From Albula goreensis (Eukaryota > Chordata > Actinopteri > Albuliformes > Albulidae), in NCBI GenBank assembly GCA_022829145.1, contig CM040764.1:12358049-12422048 (forward strand): a stretch of DNA of 64,000 bases, in the 5' to 3' direction. This document shows, piece after piece, positions 29,697-40,815 of the stretch. Under the pieces are notes generated by a model. That model worked only from the letters and a program-made list of their open reading frames with translations. It was not told the origin of the DNA and searched no databases. The position numbers and the translations under genes are program-made. Numbering within the stretch: the stretch's first letter is position 1; each line of letters opens with the position of its first letter.

Positions 29697-30403
29697 TGAC
29701 ACCCTCCGAGACAATACATTAGTACAATTTTCAGACATCATCACTGTATGCTTGATGGTATACTTTCATCCCTTTCTATATGTTATAGGTACATGTTTTA
29801 GTATTCATAATAATACTCTTGTATACCAGTGATAAGATGTGTGTAATCTGGCCAGTGAAAACCAAATGTCCTTAAAGCAACTTCACACTGTTAATTTAAA
29901 CTCAGAGTTCTAATGAATCTCTTCTTCTACAGTACATGTACATGATACCAGAAGCATATTGGTGTCCGTAAAGACAAAACCTTGATATGTTTCATGATTT
30001 TCTGAAGTGTGTATGATGTTTTTGGTATTGAGTGAAAAAGACACATACATTACAAACATGAATAGCTATAGCCATGTCAGTTCATATAAAATACTTCATG
30101 GCACACATGCAATATTTGCCAGACACCTATTGTTATAAAAAAGACCATGTCAAATATGATAACATGTTAGAAGAAACCATAAAGCCTAATTAGGCTCAAC
30201 TTTTAACAAAGTACTGCATCACGACTGGACATGAACACTATAGTGTCGGCCTCTACTACCTGACCACAATGCATTTCCAAACATCCATAATTCTGTGAAA
30301 AATACCTCAATATCAATTTGGAGTTTCATCATAAAGTAGTTCATGTATACTCAAATGAGCAGTCATTATGGTCGGGGATCTGATGTTCACTTGTGATTTG
30401 TGC

Positions 30404-30510
30404 TCAGAGGAGGAGCCAAGAATTCAGTGAGTGGGGGAGTTTCCTGTTAAAACTATGCAAAGTCAGAGTGGAGGACTTACTCTATAGCTGTGTTTAGAGT
30501 CAGTGTTTCT
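30404..30510 (+). promoter_or_regulatory. Family A upstream block (V5)
   Basis: CAGAGGAGGAGCCAAG, GGGAGTTTCC at 30435-30444, TTAAAACTATGCA, GTCAGAGTGGAGGACTTAC. The GAGG repeat before GTCAG is shortened relative to V4. Confidence 0.52.
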
Positions 30511-30524
30511 CTCCAAAAGCTGTC

Positions 30525-31094
30525 ATGCTGCTGTTCCGTTTTTTTCTTCTGCTCTCTTCGATGCTGGGTAAGTGGCATAACGAATCTTTCATTTTCAGCA
30601 CTGGTGCTTCATTCAGACTTTGATATCTGCTTAATGGACAGAACCAGTCTTTACATAAAATGTTTTTCTTTACCAGTTTTATGCTGGACACAATCATGAG
30701 GATTCAATCACAACTGGTCATTTACTTTGACTTATGAGGTTTAAGACAAGACAGTTGTACAGCCTTATTCTAGTGTGTATACCTTCATTTTTGTCTTCCA
30801 CAGGCTCCAGTTTCCAGAATGAAATAACACCAGAGAAACCTACAGTGCATGTTTGGGAGGGCAGTGATGTCACACTGACATGCACTTACACAGTTGCTGC
30901 AAGCACTCTACACTGGTATCGCCAATACCCCAGATCTAAACCGGAATTCATCATCCTCACATTCGAACTACAGATAGTAACAAGACAGAAAAGCAATTTA
31001 CTGTTAAAAATAATAAGAAGACTAAACGTGTGCATCTGGAGATCTCCTCTGCTGAAGTGACAGACTCTGCACTGTATTACTGTGCCCTGGAGCC
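30525..31094 (+). pseudogene. V5, family A V pseudogene (frameshift)
   Basis: Leader 30525-30567 (MLLFRFFLLLSSML), 236-bp intron, V exon 30804-31094 opening GSSFQNEITPEKP, with LTCTYTV and LHWYRQYPRSKPEFIILT. Just after FR2, near 30967, the frame shifts: the expected FR3 (TTDSNKTEKQFTVK, ending in VTDSALYYCALEP) continues in another frame, while the leader frame ends at TGA 31058-31060. Promoter block, splice sites and RSS remain. A single indel looks enough to explain the break, so a recent loss is likely, or an assembly error at one base. Confidence 0.85.
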
Positions 31095-31132
31095 CACAGT
31101 GATGGGAAACCTGTATACTCTGTTCAAAAACC
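31095..31132 (+). other. 23-type RSS of V5
   Basis: CACAGTG, 22-bp spacer, nonamer TCAAAAACC. Confidence 0.85.
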
Positions 31133-32251
31133 TGACACCACCTGAGACTAGATCACAGCACACAAGTTCTGAGCCTGTGTGTTAAACATACACTCCACTC
31201 TTTATGGTGTAAACTTTAGTTACACATGGAATGCTCATAGAATGGAGCTAATTTAATTTCTGCCATGCAGACTTCTACCACTTAACAGAATTCAAATGGA
31301 ATTCCATCATGGTGAGCTGACAAAACTATGACCACATTAATGCATTATTCCCAATCTAAATTAAATACTTCCATTTTAAATGTTCATTTTGTTTGGTTTC
31401 CATTTATCAAGGAGTGCCCAACTGGGAAAAATCAAGACAATTTTGTATTTATTGTTTTCATCACCCTCTTACCCATGCTTTTCATGAGGTATGCCTCTGC
31501 CGTCAGTGGAGTGCACCTGCTGAAAAACACCATCTTCAGTAGCCCTTCTCTCTGTGCTGCACGTTTCCATAATGGCAACCCAAAGCTTTTAATGTCCCCC
31601 CATATTGAGATGCTAAAGAGATTTGGGACACAAAGTCTGGTTTATGGGGCACGGAGGAGATGAGGAGGTGGTGGAGGACAGGAGGATATATTTTTAAATA
31701 ATCAAGATGCAATATTAGAATATATGGGTCATTCTGTCTGAAATCAACCTGCTTCACTGCTTTACCTCCTCAGATCTACTCAGTTTTTTTGTTTTCCTTT
31801 ACAACTGTATGTACAGTAAAAACTGTCATTTTAAGATCACAGCATCAACACCTTTAGCATTATATCTCCCTGATCCCTTGTGTAATATTTAAAATTTTAG
31901 CCTGATATATAGCCAATAAAATGTATTAAATATCTAAAATGACTGACTATTTTTATTTCAGAATTATGGCACCTGACATAATATCTAGCAGGGTTTCATT
32001 CTTAGCTTTTAAAATCAACAAGTGAACAATTCATGTAAATGAGAGGTGAGTAAGATGAAGCTGATCATCACTTTCACCATAGAGGGTTCTGTTAGGTTCC
32101 CCTTACCTTCGTCTGAATATGCTTTGTAATACCAGCACAATTCTGTTTGAAATATTATGATCCTGTTGCTTCTTGTAACTTATCACTGGAGTGCACATCC
32201 TGAAAAAATACCTCTTCATTTGTGTCAGTGCATTGAAATGTCTGCAATTTT

Positions 32252-32270
32252 CCACTAGATGTCAGTCATT
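32252..32270 (+). promoter_or_regulatory. CTCF-like recurrent motif 1
   Basis: CCACTAGATGTCAGTCATT. The upstream flank (GTGTCAGTGCATTGAAATGTCT) resembles that of the copy at 35763, so the motif belongs to a repeated block. Confidence 0.35.
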
Positions 32271-32723
32271 TGCTGGCTATTTCAAATGTGCATGGCTGAA
32301 CCTTATTTCAGTTTAACTGATTCTTGTGATGCTAAAGTGTATGCTACTGCCACTTAAATCACAAGAACTGAAAATGAGGTCTCCTGTCAGCTATGTCTCT
32401 TCCATGAACACACGAGAGGTCAGCATGGGACGATTAAGTTGGATTCTGACCCTCTAAAGGCAAACATGCTGGTGCCTAAGAGAAATTGAGACTACTCCAA
32501 AGACTGGGCTCCAATCTCACACATTCAGTTCTATGTCAATGAATGCTCTGGCTGAATTAATAGTCTTCTTGGAATGCCCTGTGAATGCTGATGAAGACAA
32601 AATGTCATTATGTATATCTATTGGATCTTATTGTTTAGAAATAATTCTAAGCTGAACACAGACAGAACAAATGTGTAAAGATACTTTGCCATAAATGTAT
32701 GAATTTATGAACTAGTTACTTCA

Positions 32724-32762
32724 TCTCTCTCTCTCACACACACTCACACACACACACACACA
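32724..32762. repeat. (CT)n(CA)n microsatellite
   Basis: Short CT run followed by an interrupted CA run. Confidence 0.9.
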
Positions 32763-32978
32763 TGTTTTTAGTTACTTCACTCAAAAATATAGGACAGGGT
32801 TGCAATATTGGTAACATTAGATTGTAGTACTGTGTTTTATGATGAATAGATTGTTAATTACTGCCTTATGTACAATTAATAAAAAAAAGCTGACTGACTG
32901 GATGAAAGTACTATTACACAAAACATTGTAATATGAACATATCACATGGGATTTTTTTACAGTCTTGTCAGGACAGGC

Positions 32979-33080
32979 TTGCCCCTCCCACACATCCTCA
33001 GAGAGAGACAGAAACACATACTCTGCCCCAGATTCTGTCTCCTATAATAAACCTACTGCTCACACCTTGTTCATACCAAG
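32979..33080 (+). promoter_or_regulatory. Family C upstream block (V6)
   Basis: CTTGCCCCTCCCACACATCCTCAGAG and downstream similarity to the other family C blocks. Confidence 0.5.
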
Positions 33081-33456
33081 ATGCAGCTTTTGGTCGGGCT
33101 GGTGTTCATCGTTTCTTTCTGTAAGTTTTCTCTTGTGCTATGTCTTCTCTTTTCTTCTGTTCCTGCCTTTAATGGTTAATGTTGTGATTTACTTAATGCA
33201 CATGTGCTGATTTGTTCATGATTTTTAGGGTTTTCCTTTGGAGATGAAATCAAACAGATGGACACATTTAAATCAGAGACCGAAGAACACACTGTGTCCC
33301 TGGAATGTTCCTACAAGACCAGCAGTACTAACTTCTACCTGCACTGGTACTGTCAGTATCCTGGATCAGTGCCTCGGTTTATGAATCAAAAACCGTTTTG
33401 AACATATTGAGAGTAACTCCTGCAGACACTGCTGTGTATTACTGTGCGCTGCAGCC
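33081..33456 (+). pseudogene. V6, family C V pseudogene (internal deletion)
   Basis: Leader 33081-33120 (MQLLVGLVFIVSF), 108-bp intron, V exon 33229-33456 opening WFSFGDEIKQ with LECSYKTSST and LHWYCQYPGSVP (Cys where relatives have Arg). After PRFM the exon jumps to FR3: roughly 60-75 bases covering CDR2 and early FR3 are missing, and the frame stops at TGA 33399-33401. The 3' end still encodes ADTAVYYCALQP in another frame. Confidence 0.88.
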
Positions 33457-33494
33457 CACAGTGGTGTAGAGATGGTATCACTCATACAAAATCT
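33457..33494 (+). other. RSS of V6
   Basis: CACAGTG, 22-bp spacer, weak nonamer ACAAAATCT. Confidence 0.75.
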
Positions 33495-34408
33495 CCCAAG
33501 CCTCCATGGCCATGAAAAAAAGAGACAGAGTGATGCTGACATTGATCACACAGGAAACATCTGTGCTCCTTTATGCTGTGACATTTTCTGTTTCTCCTCA
33601 ACCCTGAAATGCATATTTTAAAGAACCATTATGAAGTGAATAAATTAATTATTGAAATGAAAAATGTATGTAGTACCAGCAATACAGGTAATCCAATCCC
33701 AGTTTCATCAATGCACCATTTTAAGGCACATATGGTAATTCTGCTTGGATGTGAATTAAGGTGCACTGAACTGAATTTTGATGTGTGATCAGTACATAAT
33801 AATAAAGCATTTACCGAAGCCGAGTTCAAAAAGACTTTAATTTAAGGTTAGGTTTCAGTATAGCTAGTCGATATCGAATCCAAGTCAAACTGAAACACGT
33901 CCTGCCCAACCTACCAATTTAATTTATAAATTAAATGTATTAAATGATGTTTTTATCTCAGCCTGAATTTTTATGGTAATGTGGTACCTATTTGCATATG
34001 TTTTTTAAATTTTTTTCCACAAACAATATGAAAATAAAATTGACACTGAACTTGCCTTTTAAGTATATGGGTGTGTCGGGAAAGTGTGAATTAAAAAATA
34101 AATATTTTTTAATCTGTGCATTTCAAAAACAAAATCCCTCAGTTGTTTTCTAGCACTCTGAATACCAATCAGATGTAACATTAAGCTTATGTAGCTCTAC
34201 TTTTTCACCACATAAAATTAGAATAGATTTGATTTGATTTACTTTGATAAATATTATCAAAGATATCAAATCACTTTAAAATGTTGTGGGGAATCCCGTG
34301 GGCTAAATATGCTTCTGCACTGATACATCTGTAACGCTGAAATTAATACACAGTCTCCCACATGAGCAGGTGCTCTCATAATGTCAAAGTAACCGAGATA
34401 CTTTATGT
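33495..34408. other. Intergenic, V6-V7
   Basis: AT-rich; no gene, relic or clear repeat seen. Confidence 0.5.
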
Positions 34409-34520
34409 CCAGGGGAGGAGCTAAACAGCCAATGAGGGGGGAGTTTCCTGTTAAACTATGCAGAGGGAGTCAGACTGGAGGACTTACTCTGTTCTAGCTG
34501 TGCTTACAGTCAGTGTTTCT
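34409..34520 (+). promoter_or_regulatory. Family A upstream block (V7)
   Basis: GGGGAGGAGCTAAACAGCCAATGAG, GGGAGTTTCC at 34439-34448, TTAAACTATGCAGAGGGAGTC. Closest to the V4 block, including the CCAAT box. Confidence 0.55.
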
Positions 34521-34534
34521 TTTTGAAGGCTGTC

Positions 34535-35095
34535 ATGATGTTGGTCTGTTTATGTATTCTACTTTCAACAATAATGGGTAAGAAGACTGCTATATGCCTT
34601 TATATTGACTGTTGTGTCGTTTAGACTTGTAAATTTAGTTTTAAATCCATGTGAAGGAGATATATTTTTGTTCATGTTTTCGAATAAGGGATATATGATG
34701 TGTAGTTTGCATGCCCCTGAATGGTTATTTATGAATGATTATGCAAATGTTTTTTCATATTTTGTTAAACATGTACAACCATTATTCTTATTTTCTGCAG
34801 GTGTCCGTACTGTGGATGAAATTATTTCAGAAAGTAACACAGTCCAAGCTGTAGAGGGAAGTGATGTTAAGCTGTCCTGCAACTACAGTACGACAAGTGC
34901 TTATGCAGGGAGCCTGCACTGGTATCGCCAATACCCCAGATCAAACCCTGAATTCCTCATCCTCGTTTCGGGAACCGAAGACGGAGACAAGAAAGACAGA
35001 TTTGTAGTGAACAATGAACAAAAGAAGAGTGTACATCTGGTGGTCTCTTCTGCTGAAGTGACAGACTCTGCGCTGTACTACTGTGCCCTGGAGCC
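34535..35095 (+). CDS. TRAV: TCR alpha/delta V segment V7 (family A)
   Basis: Leader 34535-34577 (MMLVCLCILLSTIM), 223-bp intron, V exon 34801-35095 opening GVRTVDEIISESN, with LSCNYSTTSAYAG, LHWYRQYPRSNPEFLILV, DRFVVNNEQKKSVHLVVSS and end VTDSALYYCALEP. Open and in phase. The N-terminus lacks the usual SFxD of family A, so it is a divergent member. The true start is the leader ATG, not any codon inside the intron that reads open into the V exon. Confidence 0.92.
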
Positions 35096-35133
35096 CACAG
35101 TGACAGGAAACCCATATACTCTGTACAAAAACC
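35096..35133 (+). other. 23-type RSS of V7
   Basis: CACAGTG, 22-bp spacer, ACAAAAACC. Confidence 0.95.
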
Positions 35134-36454
35134 CAACATCTGAAACAAGAATTAACAGTTCACCCATTCAGTTCTCAATTATTGAACTTTTCAGGAGAAT
35201 ATATCTGACACTTCAGTCAATTAACTGTCAGTCTCAGAAAATGGATTAACAATAATTCATGATAAGAGCATGCACACACAGAAACAAGTGGACATTATTT
35301 TATAGTTTAGAGTTCATCTTTAGTCTGTACAGTGTATGTGTATGACAAAACAACCTTCTACCTATTATATAGTTGAATGATATCTCAGTTACTGCCTTAT
35401 AAATCAGGTTTAGATGGTTTGTTACAATGATGTAAACCTCCCTGTGGAATGAGTGGGAATGAACACTTTATATAAAGGATTCCATGTTGTTCTGAGTCCA
35501 GAATTCACTTCAGCTGGATTTTACAGAGGATTTAAATGACAAAAAACATGTTTTGTTGCACAAATAAATCCCCAATTGGGTGCACTCAGCCATCAATCTC
35601 AGTTTCTAAACCAATAAAAAATGTTTCTTTCTCCTAACAGCCAATGCAGACATTGGTCCAAGTCACTGATATTGTATGGTAGCTTTTCCCATTTTTGGTT
35701 CAATGAAACCGCATCATAAAAAATCACTACTTTGTGTCAATGCACTACATTGTCTTGGGCACCCACAAGATGTCATCATTGCACTGTAGAAGAAAGATCT
35801 CATGGGCAATGAAGCTTCTCACAGAGCACTCAGAGCATGAATAACACCATGTCAATCCATAGTGCAAACTCTGCCTTTCCCCACCTTTTGCCTGGATTTT
35901 TGCTATCCTGCACATTCTCTCTCCTCGAAGCAGCAGCACTGGGAAAATAGCGGAGCGTGGGATAACGATTGTTACTACTTGAAAAATACATTCTCGCTTA
36001 ATACAGAATGTAAATAGATCCATCACAAAATATTCAGTCGATCCAAATCTATGTACAGTACACATTTATAATATGTGATTCTTTGATGGTATTGTGAATC
36101 CATGGTGCTACATGAAATAAGAATAACATGGAATCTAACTTTTGGTCTGTTTGTTGGTAGCTAAAAAAAAAGAATGTCCAATTTAAAAACGTGACAATTA
36201 TGGACTGAAGGAATGATTTCAGTCAATAAAGTAGTCAAATTCTTATTAATAAATAAATAAATAATAACAAAAGTAAACATGAGTACAATTTACTTGACAC
36301 ATTATGAAATTTTCATAGCAAGTACCTTATTTTTGACTGTTGATATATCTATTCTGGGAGATGCATGTCATTTACTGATGTTTGTACAATTTACAACCAA
36401 AATGTTGAGAGAGAACGGAATGGGAAGGTGTGATGATATAAGTGTTCATGAGCA
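35134..36454. other. Intergenic, V7-V8
   Basis: No gene seen. Holds a CTCF-like motif at 35763-35786 and a short ATAA repeat at about 36247-36263. Confidence 0.5.
35763..35786 (+). promoter_or_regulatory. CTCF-like recurrent motif 2
   Basis: CCACAAGATGTCATCATTGC and flank; matches the array-wide motif, about 0.8 kb upstream of the V8 start. Confidence 0.4.
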
Positions 36455-36577
36455 GCAGATACTGGCAGATGTGAAACCCCAGGGAGAGAGTAACACAGGA
36501 ACTACAAGAGCGAAACATCTTCACCGTTGTGCTGTTATACCACACTGGAGAGAGAGAAAACATACAGACACTTCAAC
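36455..36577 (+). promoter_or_regulatory. Family B upstream block (V8)
   Basis: Starts ACTGGCAGATGTGAAACCCC and runs to CACTGGAGAGAGAGAAAACATACAG before the ATG. The most divergent family B block (GGGAGAGAGTAACAC). Confidence 0.5.
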
Positions 36578-37135
36578 ATGATCAGCCTACAAACACACAT
36601 GCTTCCCTTATTCTGCGCGATGCTACTTTTTTCCAAGGGTGAGAAAATAATGAAGAGCATTTTGGAGAATATATTCAGTTTTCATTCTCAAATTTGAAAG
36701 ACAGTGAACAGTTTAAAGACAGGTCAGTTACAAATGATTCATCGACAAATGGTTGTACAATTTAGTTTTTCTTTTAGAGATATAAAAACACATTTTTTTT
36801 TCTTTAAATTCCAACAGTTTGTCCATGTACTTTTTCTTCTTTTGATTTCCAGGGTATACACAAGGTGACTCTGTTCTTCAAAATCAATCAATATTCCTGA
36901 TAGAAAAGGACAAAACATCACTGTACTGCAAGTATGAGTCTACCAGCAGTAATCCATCTCTCTTCTGGTACATTCAGCTGGAGAATAAAATACCTGAATT
37001 TTTACTCAGTGAATACAGTCAAAAGAAAACTGATAGATATCAAGCACACCCGGACACATCTAGCAAGACCTTTAATCTGGAGATAGCTGAAGCTGGGCTG
37101 TCTGACTCTGCCACATACTACTGTGCTCTGAGGCC
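36578..37135 (+). CDS. TRAV: TCR alpha/delta V segment V8 (family B)
   Basis: Leader 36578-36638 (MISLQTHMLPLFCAMLL), 214-bp intron with a GTGAGA donor, V exon 36853-37135 opening GYTQGDSVLQNQS. Landmarks: SLYCKYESTSS, LFWYIQLENKIPEF, SKTFNLEIAEAGLSDS, end ATYYCALRP. Open and in phase although no Met lies in the V exon, so it is easily missed. First and most divergent B gene; its nonamer is degraded, so joining may be weak. Confidence 0.9.
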
Positions 37136-37174
37136 CACACTGTGTGAGTCTGCTTCTAACCATATACTAAAACT
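37136..37174 (+). other. RSS of V8 (weak nonamer)
   Basis: CACACTG, 23-bp spacer, poor nonamer ACTAAAACT. The heptamer overlaps CACTGTG, the reverse complement of the consensus. Confidence 0.8.
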
Positions 37175-37688
37175 ACAGGGCCATGCAACCATGTAACCAT
37201 GTGTATCACACTCATCAAATAAAAATGATTCAAAAGTCTTCAGTCTCATTATGTTGAAGGAAGATGGTAAAACAGAAAAATAAGATGGAGACAGAGGGGT
37301 CAGAGAGCAGCATCTACAGAACAGGTACACTTTGCTTCATACAGATAAAATTCCTCTATCTGGGAGAAAAATAAACAATCCCCAATGAAAAATTACAATC
37401 CCCAGTTAACACTTTATTTATAAGGGATGGGACTCCATTATTCCCAGAGTTAGCAGAGGTGCAGCAGATGGTTTCTGCACACAGTCATTTGGGGATCAGA
37501 CACATTCTCTGCCTCTGTGACTTTGCTCACCTCTTTTTTAGAGAGACCTATTGTTGAGGGGCACCACATGGTTTTGGCTTGGGCCACACAGTCTCCGGTG
37601 GACTGAGTTGTCAATGCTGTAATCATGATATGGTATCTCTGCCTTAAGCAAAGGCCTCGTTTCTGATTGATTAAAGGATGCTCTTGCA
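37175..37688. other. Intergenic, V8-V9
   Basis: No relic seen. A - strand open frame covers part of it, but no family was recognised and I do not call it a gene. Confidence 0.45.
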
Positions 37689-37813
37689 CCAGATGCTGGC
37701 AGATGTGAAACCCCAGGGGGAGGGTAACACAGGAGCTACAAGAACAAAACCTCCTCACCATCGTGCTGTTGTACCTCACTGGAGAAAGAGAGGAAGCATA
37801 CAGAGACTTCAAC
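37689..37813 (+). promoter_or_regulatory. Family B upstream block (V9)
   Basis: GCTGGCAGATGTGAAACCCC, AGGGGGAGGGTAACAC and a GAGAAAGAGAGGAAG stretch before the ATG. Confidence 0.55.
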
Positions 37814-38305
37814 ATGATCAGCCTACAAACACACATGCTTCCCTTATTCTGTGTGATTTTACTTTGTTTCATAGGTAAGAAAATAAGTGTATTTTGAAAC
37901 AAATGTACTCATGATTGAAGTCAGAATCATGAGAATATCTGTATCTTAATATTTGTTATAATCTGTAATAGATGTTCAATTAACACCCCTCCTTTTTTCA
38001 TAATGTTTTCCAGGAGGCACACAAGGCGATTCTGTCCTTCAAAATGGCACGATGGTCCTTGCAGAAAATGAGAAAGCTTCATTGTACTGTAAATATGATA
38101 CTACTGACACAGCTCCTTATCTTTACTGGTACATCCAACTGGGGAAAACATCACCAGAGCTCATCCTCAGTAATTTAAATGTCAATGGAAAAGCTTTCAA
38201 GGAAGGATTCAAAGCAAACCCTGACAAGTCTGCCAAGACCTTTAATCTGGAGATAGCTGCAGCTGGGCTGTCTGACTCTGCCACATACTACTGTGCTCTG
38301 AAGCC
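37814..38305 (+). CDS. TRAV: TCR alpha/delta V segment V9 (family B)
   Basis: Leader 37814-37874 (MISLQTHMLPLFCVILL), 139-bp intron, V exon 38014-38305 opening GGTQGDSVLQNGT. SLYCKYDTTDTA, LYWYIQLGKTSPELI, FKANPDKSAKTFNLEIAAAG, end ATYYCALKP. Open and in phase. CDR2 region (SNLNVNGKAFKEG) differs from the YNEYSQDN type of V11-V19, so V8 and V9 form an older pair. Confidence 0.92.
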
Positions 38306-38344
38306 CACACTGTGTGAGTCTGTTCCTCTCCTCATACCAAAACC
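38306..38344 (+). other. 23-type RSS of V9
   Basis: CACACTG, 23-bp spacer, ACCAAAACC. Confidence 0.92.
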
Positions 38345-38529
38345 TCCTCCCTCTGTGCCAAGACTGCTTGTAAGTGTGTGTATGTGTGTCATATTCAGTA
38401 TAACAATACCCAAACCAAATGTTTTCAGATTATGCGTGATTTAAGTGGAATGATACAAGCATCCTTCTCAGTTATGATGCATGTATGTCTACATACTGTA
38501 TATATAAACATAAATAAACAACTGCTAAT

Positions 38530-38717
38530 GCCAGTATCCTTGGTCAGCTCTATGGAGGGTCTCTGTCTATGAAGGATAAATCAGCCATACTGCAGAATTC
38601 ACCAATGAGAGATTTGAATAATCCATTCCACATGTTTAAAAAGGGTTTACACTGTGAACATTGCTGTTTATTACTGCTCACTGGATCTCAGATCGCTACA
38701 CAAATGGCTGCTCTCAC
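38530..38717 (+). pseudogene. V-segment relic R2 (family C)
   Basis: CCAGTATCCTTGGTCAGCTC matches the coding of QYPGSAP; further on GCCATACTGCAGAATTCACCAATGAGAGATTTGA matches the FR3 of family C and CATTGCTGTTTATTACTGCTCACTGG the YYC end. Many indels; the leader, first Cys region and heptamer are gone. It sits in the V9-V10 interval, where a family C gene once stood. Confidence 0.7.
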
Positions 38718-38726
38718 ACAAAAACC
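38718..38726 (+). other. Orphan nonamer of relic R2
   Basis: ACAAAAACC followed by TGCTGAG as in family C 3' flanks; the matching heptamer is no longer recognisable. Confidence 0.55.
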
Positions 38727-39159
38727 TGCTGAGGTGCCATAGCTATGGCCTTCACCAGGACCTACACAGATCTACATAGACCCCAGACATAAGAACCCCC
38801 AGAGCAAGCAGCAGAGAGTAGGGCAAGGAAAAGCTTGTGATAAAATGAAGAAACCGTGAGCAGAACCCTGCTCAAAGAATCGAGGAAACCAGAAAAGACC
38901 AACTCTGATGTTGAACTCATTAACTGCCCAGTACCAGCCTAAAGCACATGGGCTTGGGAAAAAGATAAAGAAATATAGTCTGTATGCCATGACAACCTAA
39001 TGGTGGAGGAGCTCAATTCTATTTCACTAATGAAGCCCAACCTTACTTGCTGGATTTGGAAAGACCCAAAATTCACATGGATATGCACCTTAGACCATGC
39101 AGTAACACTGTTAACATACAGCCCAGTGTGTTTATGCCAGATTATGTGATGTCAGTGTG

Positions 39160-39262
39160 TTCAGAGGAGGAGCTAAATGCTCAGGGTGTGGGGGATTTTC
39201 TGTTAAAATATACAGAGGGACTCATAGTTCTGTTCTAGCTGTGCTTTGAGTCAGTGTATTTT
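39160..39262 (+). promoter_or_regulatory. Family A upstream block (V10)
   Basis: TCAGAGGAGGAGCTAAATGC, GGGGGATTTTCTG in place of GGGAGTTTCC, then GTTCTAGCTGTGCTT. Confidence 0.5.
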
Positions 39263-39275
39263 TGTAAGATCTGTC

Positions 39276-39972
39276 ATGATGTTGCTCTATTTATTTCTTC
39301 TGTTTTCAGCAATCATGGGTAAGTGGCATAATGTATTCCACTCATGTTTAACACTGTTATTTCAACCAACCATGTTGTTATCAATCCCAATTTTAAAATT
39401 CTTCTTTCTTCCTCTTAATTGATATTGTTGTTAGGGTATCTTGAGACCTGCTTGAGAGAGTATAATGAAAAAAGAGAGTACACTATTGCTATAGGTGGAA
39501 CAGTTCAATCTGAAAATGCAACATCTTAAAAAAAGATGTCATAAAAAATTAAATCAAGAATACTTTTAGGGTGCAAGATGAAATTATTATTTATTTATTG
39601 CTGAGAATGAACACATTTGCTACTTTACACAACAAAATATAACAGATTATTTATTCCTCCTGCAGGTGAAAGTTTTCAGGATGGAATTACAGCAGAAACT
39701 GACACAGTGTATGCTGTGGAGGGTAACAGTGTTAAGATGTCATGCAACTACACAACTACAGCTAATATCCTTGGAATCGCTCTGCACTGGTATCGCCAAT
39801 ACCCCAGATCTAAGCCTGAATTCATCATCCTCATCATGGGAAGCAACGCTAAAGATAAAGAAGAAAAAGACAGGTTCACTGTTAAACATGACAAACAGAA
39901 CAAGAGTGTGCATCTGGAGATCTCCTCTGCTGAAGTGACAGACTCTGCACTGTACTACTGTGCCCTGAGGCC
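39276..39972 (+). CDS. TRAV: TCR alpha/delta V segment V10 (family A)
   Basis: Leader 39276-39318 (MMLLYLFLLFSAIM), 347-bp intron, V exon 39666-39972 opening GESFQDGITAETD. MSCNYTTTANILG, LHWYRQYPRSKPEFIILI, DRFTVKHDKQNKSVHLEISS, end VTDSALYYCALRP. Open and in phase. Nearest relative is V12 (shared CDR1 TTTANIL). The nonamer is weak, which may lower its use. Confidence 0.92.
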
Positions 39973-40011
39973 CACAGTGACAGGAAACCCATAAAACCCT
40001 GTGCAAGAACC
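39973..40011 (+). other. RSS of V10 (weak nonamer)
   Basis: CACAGTG, 23-bp spacer, nonamer GCAAGAACC (two changes from ACAAAAACC). Confidence 0.85.
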
Positions 40012-40149
40012 TGGCATCACCAGAGTCTAGATAACAACGTTATAGTACTATTTAGAAACTTTGTCACTGAAGAATATTCAATACATTTCAGTCAGTCTCC
40101 ATATGTCACATTTATTTATTTTGCAGTTGTTATTTTTGTAGCAGGCATT

Positions 40150-40815
40150 TTTTTTCGATTTGTCGATTTTATTTTCAATTTGTTCAAAATTCCTTCAGCT
40201 CATTCATGTGATTGGAGGACTATTTGGATCACCTGTGTCCAGCAGTGTGAGGACGAGCTTCTAATTAGTGATTGAGAGCAGTTGTGGTGCATTCCCCCTT
40301 TGGCCAATCAGGATGTGACAACGCCCTTTCCTGTTGGGTTTTTAAGAGGCACGAGATTACACACCCACTGATCATTTTTGATCCTGATGCAGTTTGTCTC
40401 GGTTCTCTTGTCAAAAAGCAGAGTCTTCTTGCTCAAACGCTGACTCTTGTAGGGATTTCTTGGGTTTTCTCAGTAGTTTGTAGATTGAGGAAATGAATTT
40501 ATCTCTAGTTTGAGGGCCAGCATTTTGATAATTTTACTGCTGGTTTATCTTTGTGTGGGGCTGTTTGTAGTGCCACACATTAAACATTTCAGTTTGCCTC
40601 AATGATTGGTTAATCTTTAGGCTTTATTTTTTTTTTTAATTTAATCACCCAACCTTCCCAAAATCAAATATTTCAGTTCCCTTATTTGAAAAGACCTTTG
40701 AAAAGGTATTTATTAGGCAACCTTTTTTCCTTGTTTTTGTGTGGTTGTGAACTAATGTTCATTCTTCCTGATAAATGGAAGTTTGTCATTTCAGTTCTGG
40801 CACAATTTTATGGAA
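40150..40815. repeat. Dispersed repeat, copy 2 (unclassified transposon-like)
   Basis: Matches the repeat at 75-600 in two ordered blocks (see that entry). This copy is longer, with about 320 bp between the blocks, including GGCCAATCAGG and TTAAGAGGCACGAG. It sits in the V10-V11 interval. No terminal repeats, target duplication or coding region recognised. Confidence 0.6.

Larger units (their letters stand above)
31133..32978. other. Intergenic, V5-V6
   Basis: No V relic or gene seen. Contains a CTCF-like motif at 32252-32270 and a (CT)n(CA)n microsatellite at 32724-32762. Confidence 0.5.

Noticed and set aside
34605-34800. Upstream extension of the V7 frame through its intron; similar extensions at 50463-50850 (V17), 54771-54873 (V20) and 59000-59063 (V23)
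   Set aside because: In each case a typical leader exon with a GT donor and a CAG/TAG acceptor at the V exon sets the structure; the open intron is chance.
37450-37902. 150-codon minus-strand frame between V8 and V9
   Set aside because: Its upstream part runs over the V9 promoter and leader in antisense and the rest matches no family I know; no start context or neighbours support it.
39740-40006. Antisense frames across V exons (also 43693-43911, 52086-52361, 60765-61025 and others)
   Set aside because: They are mirror images of conserved V coding sequence, recur only because the V genes are alike, and have no features of their own.
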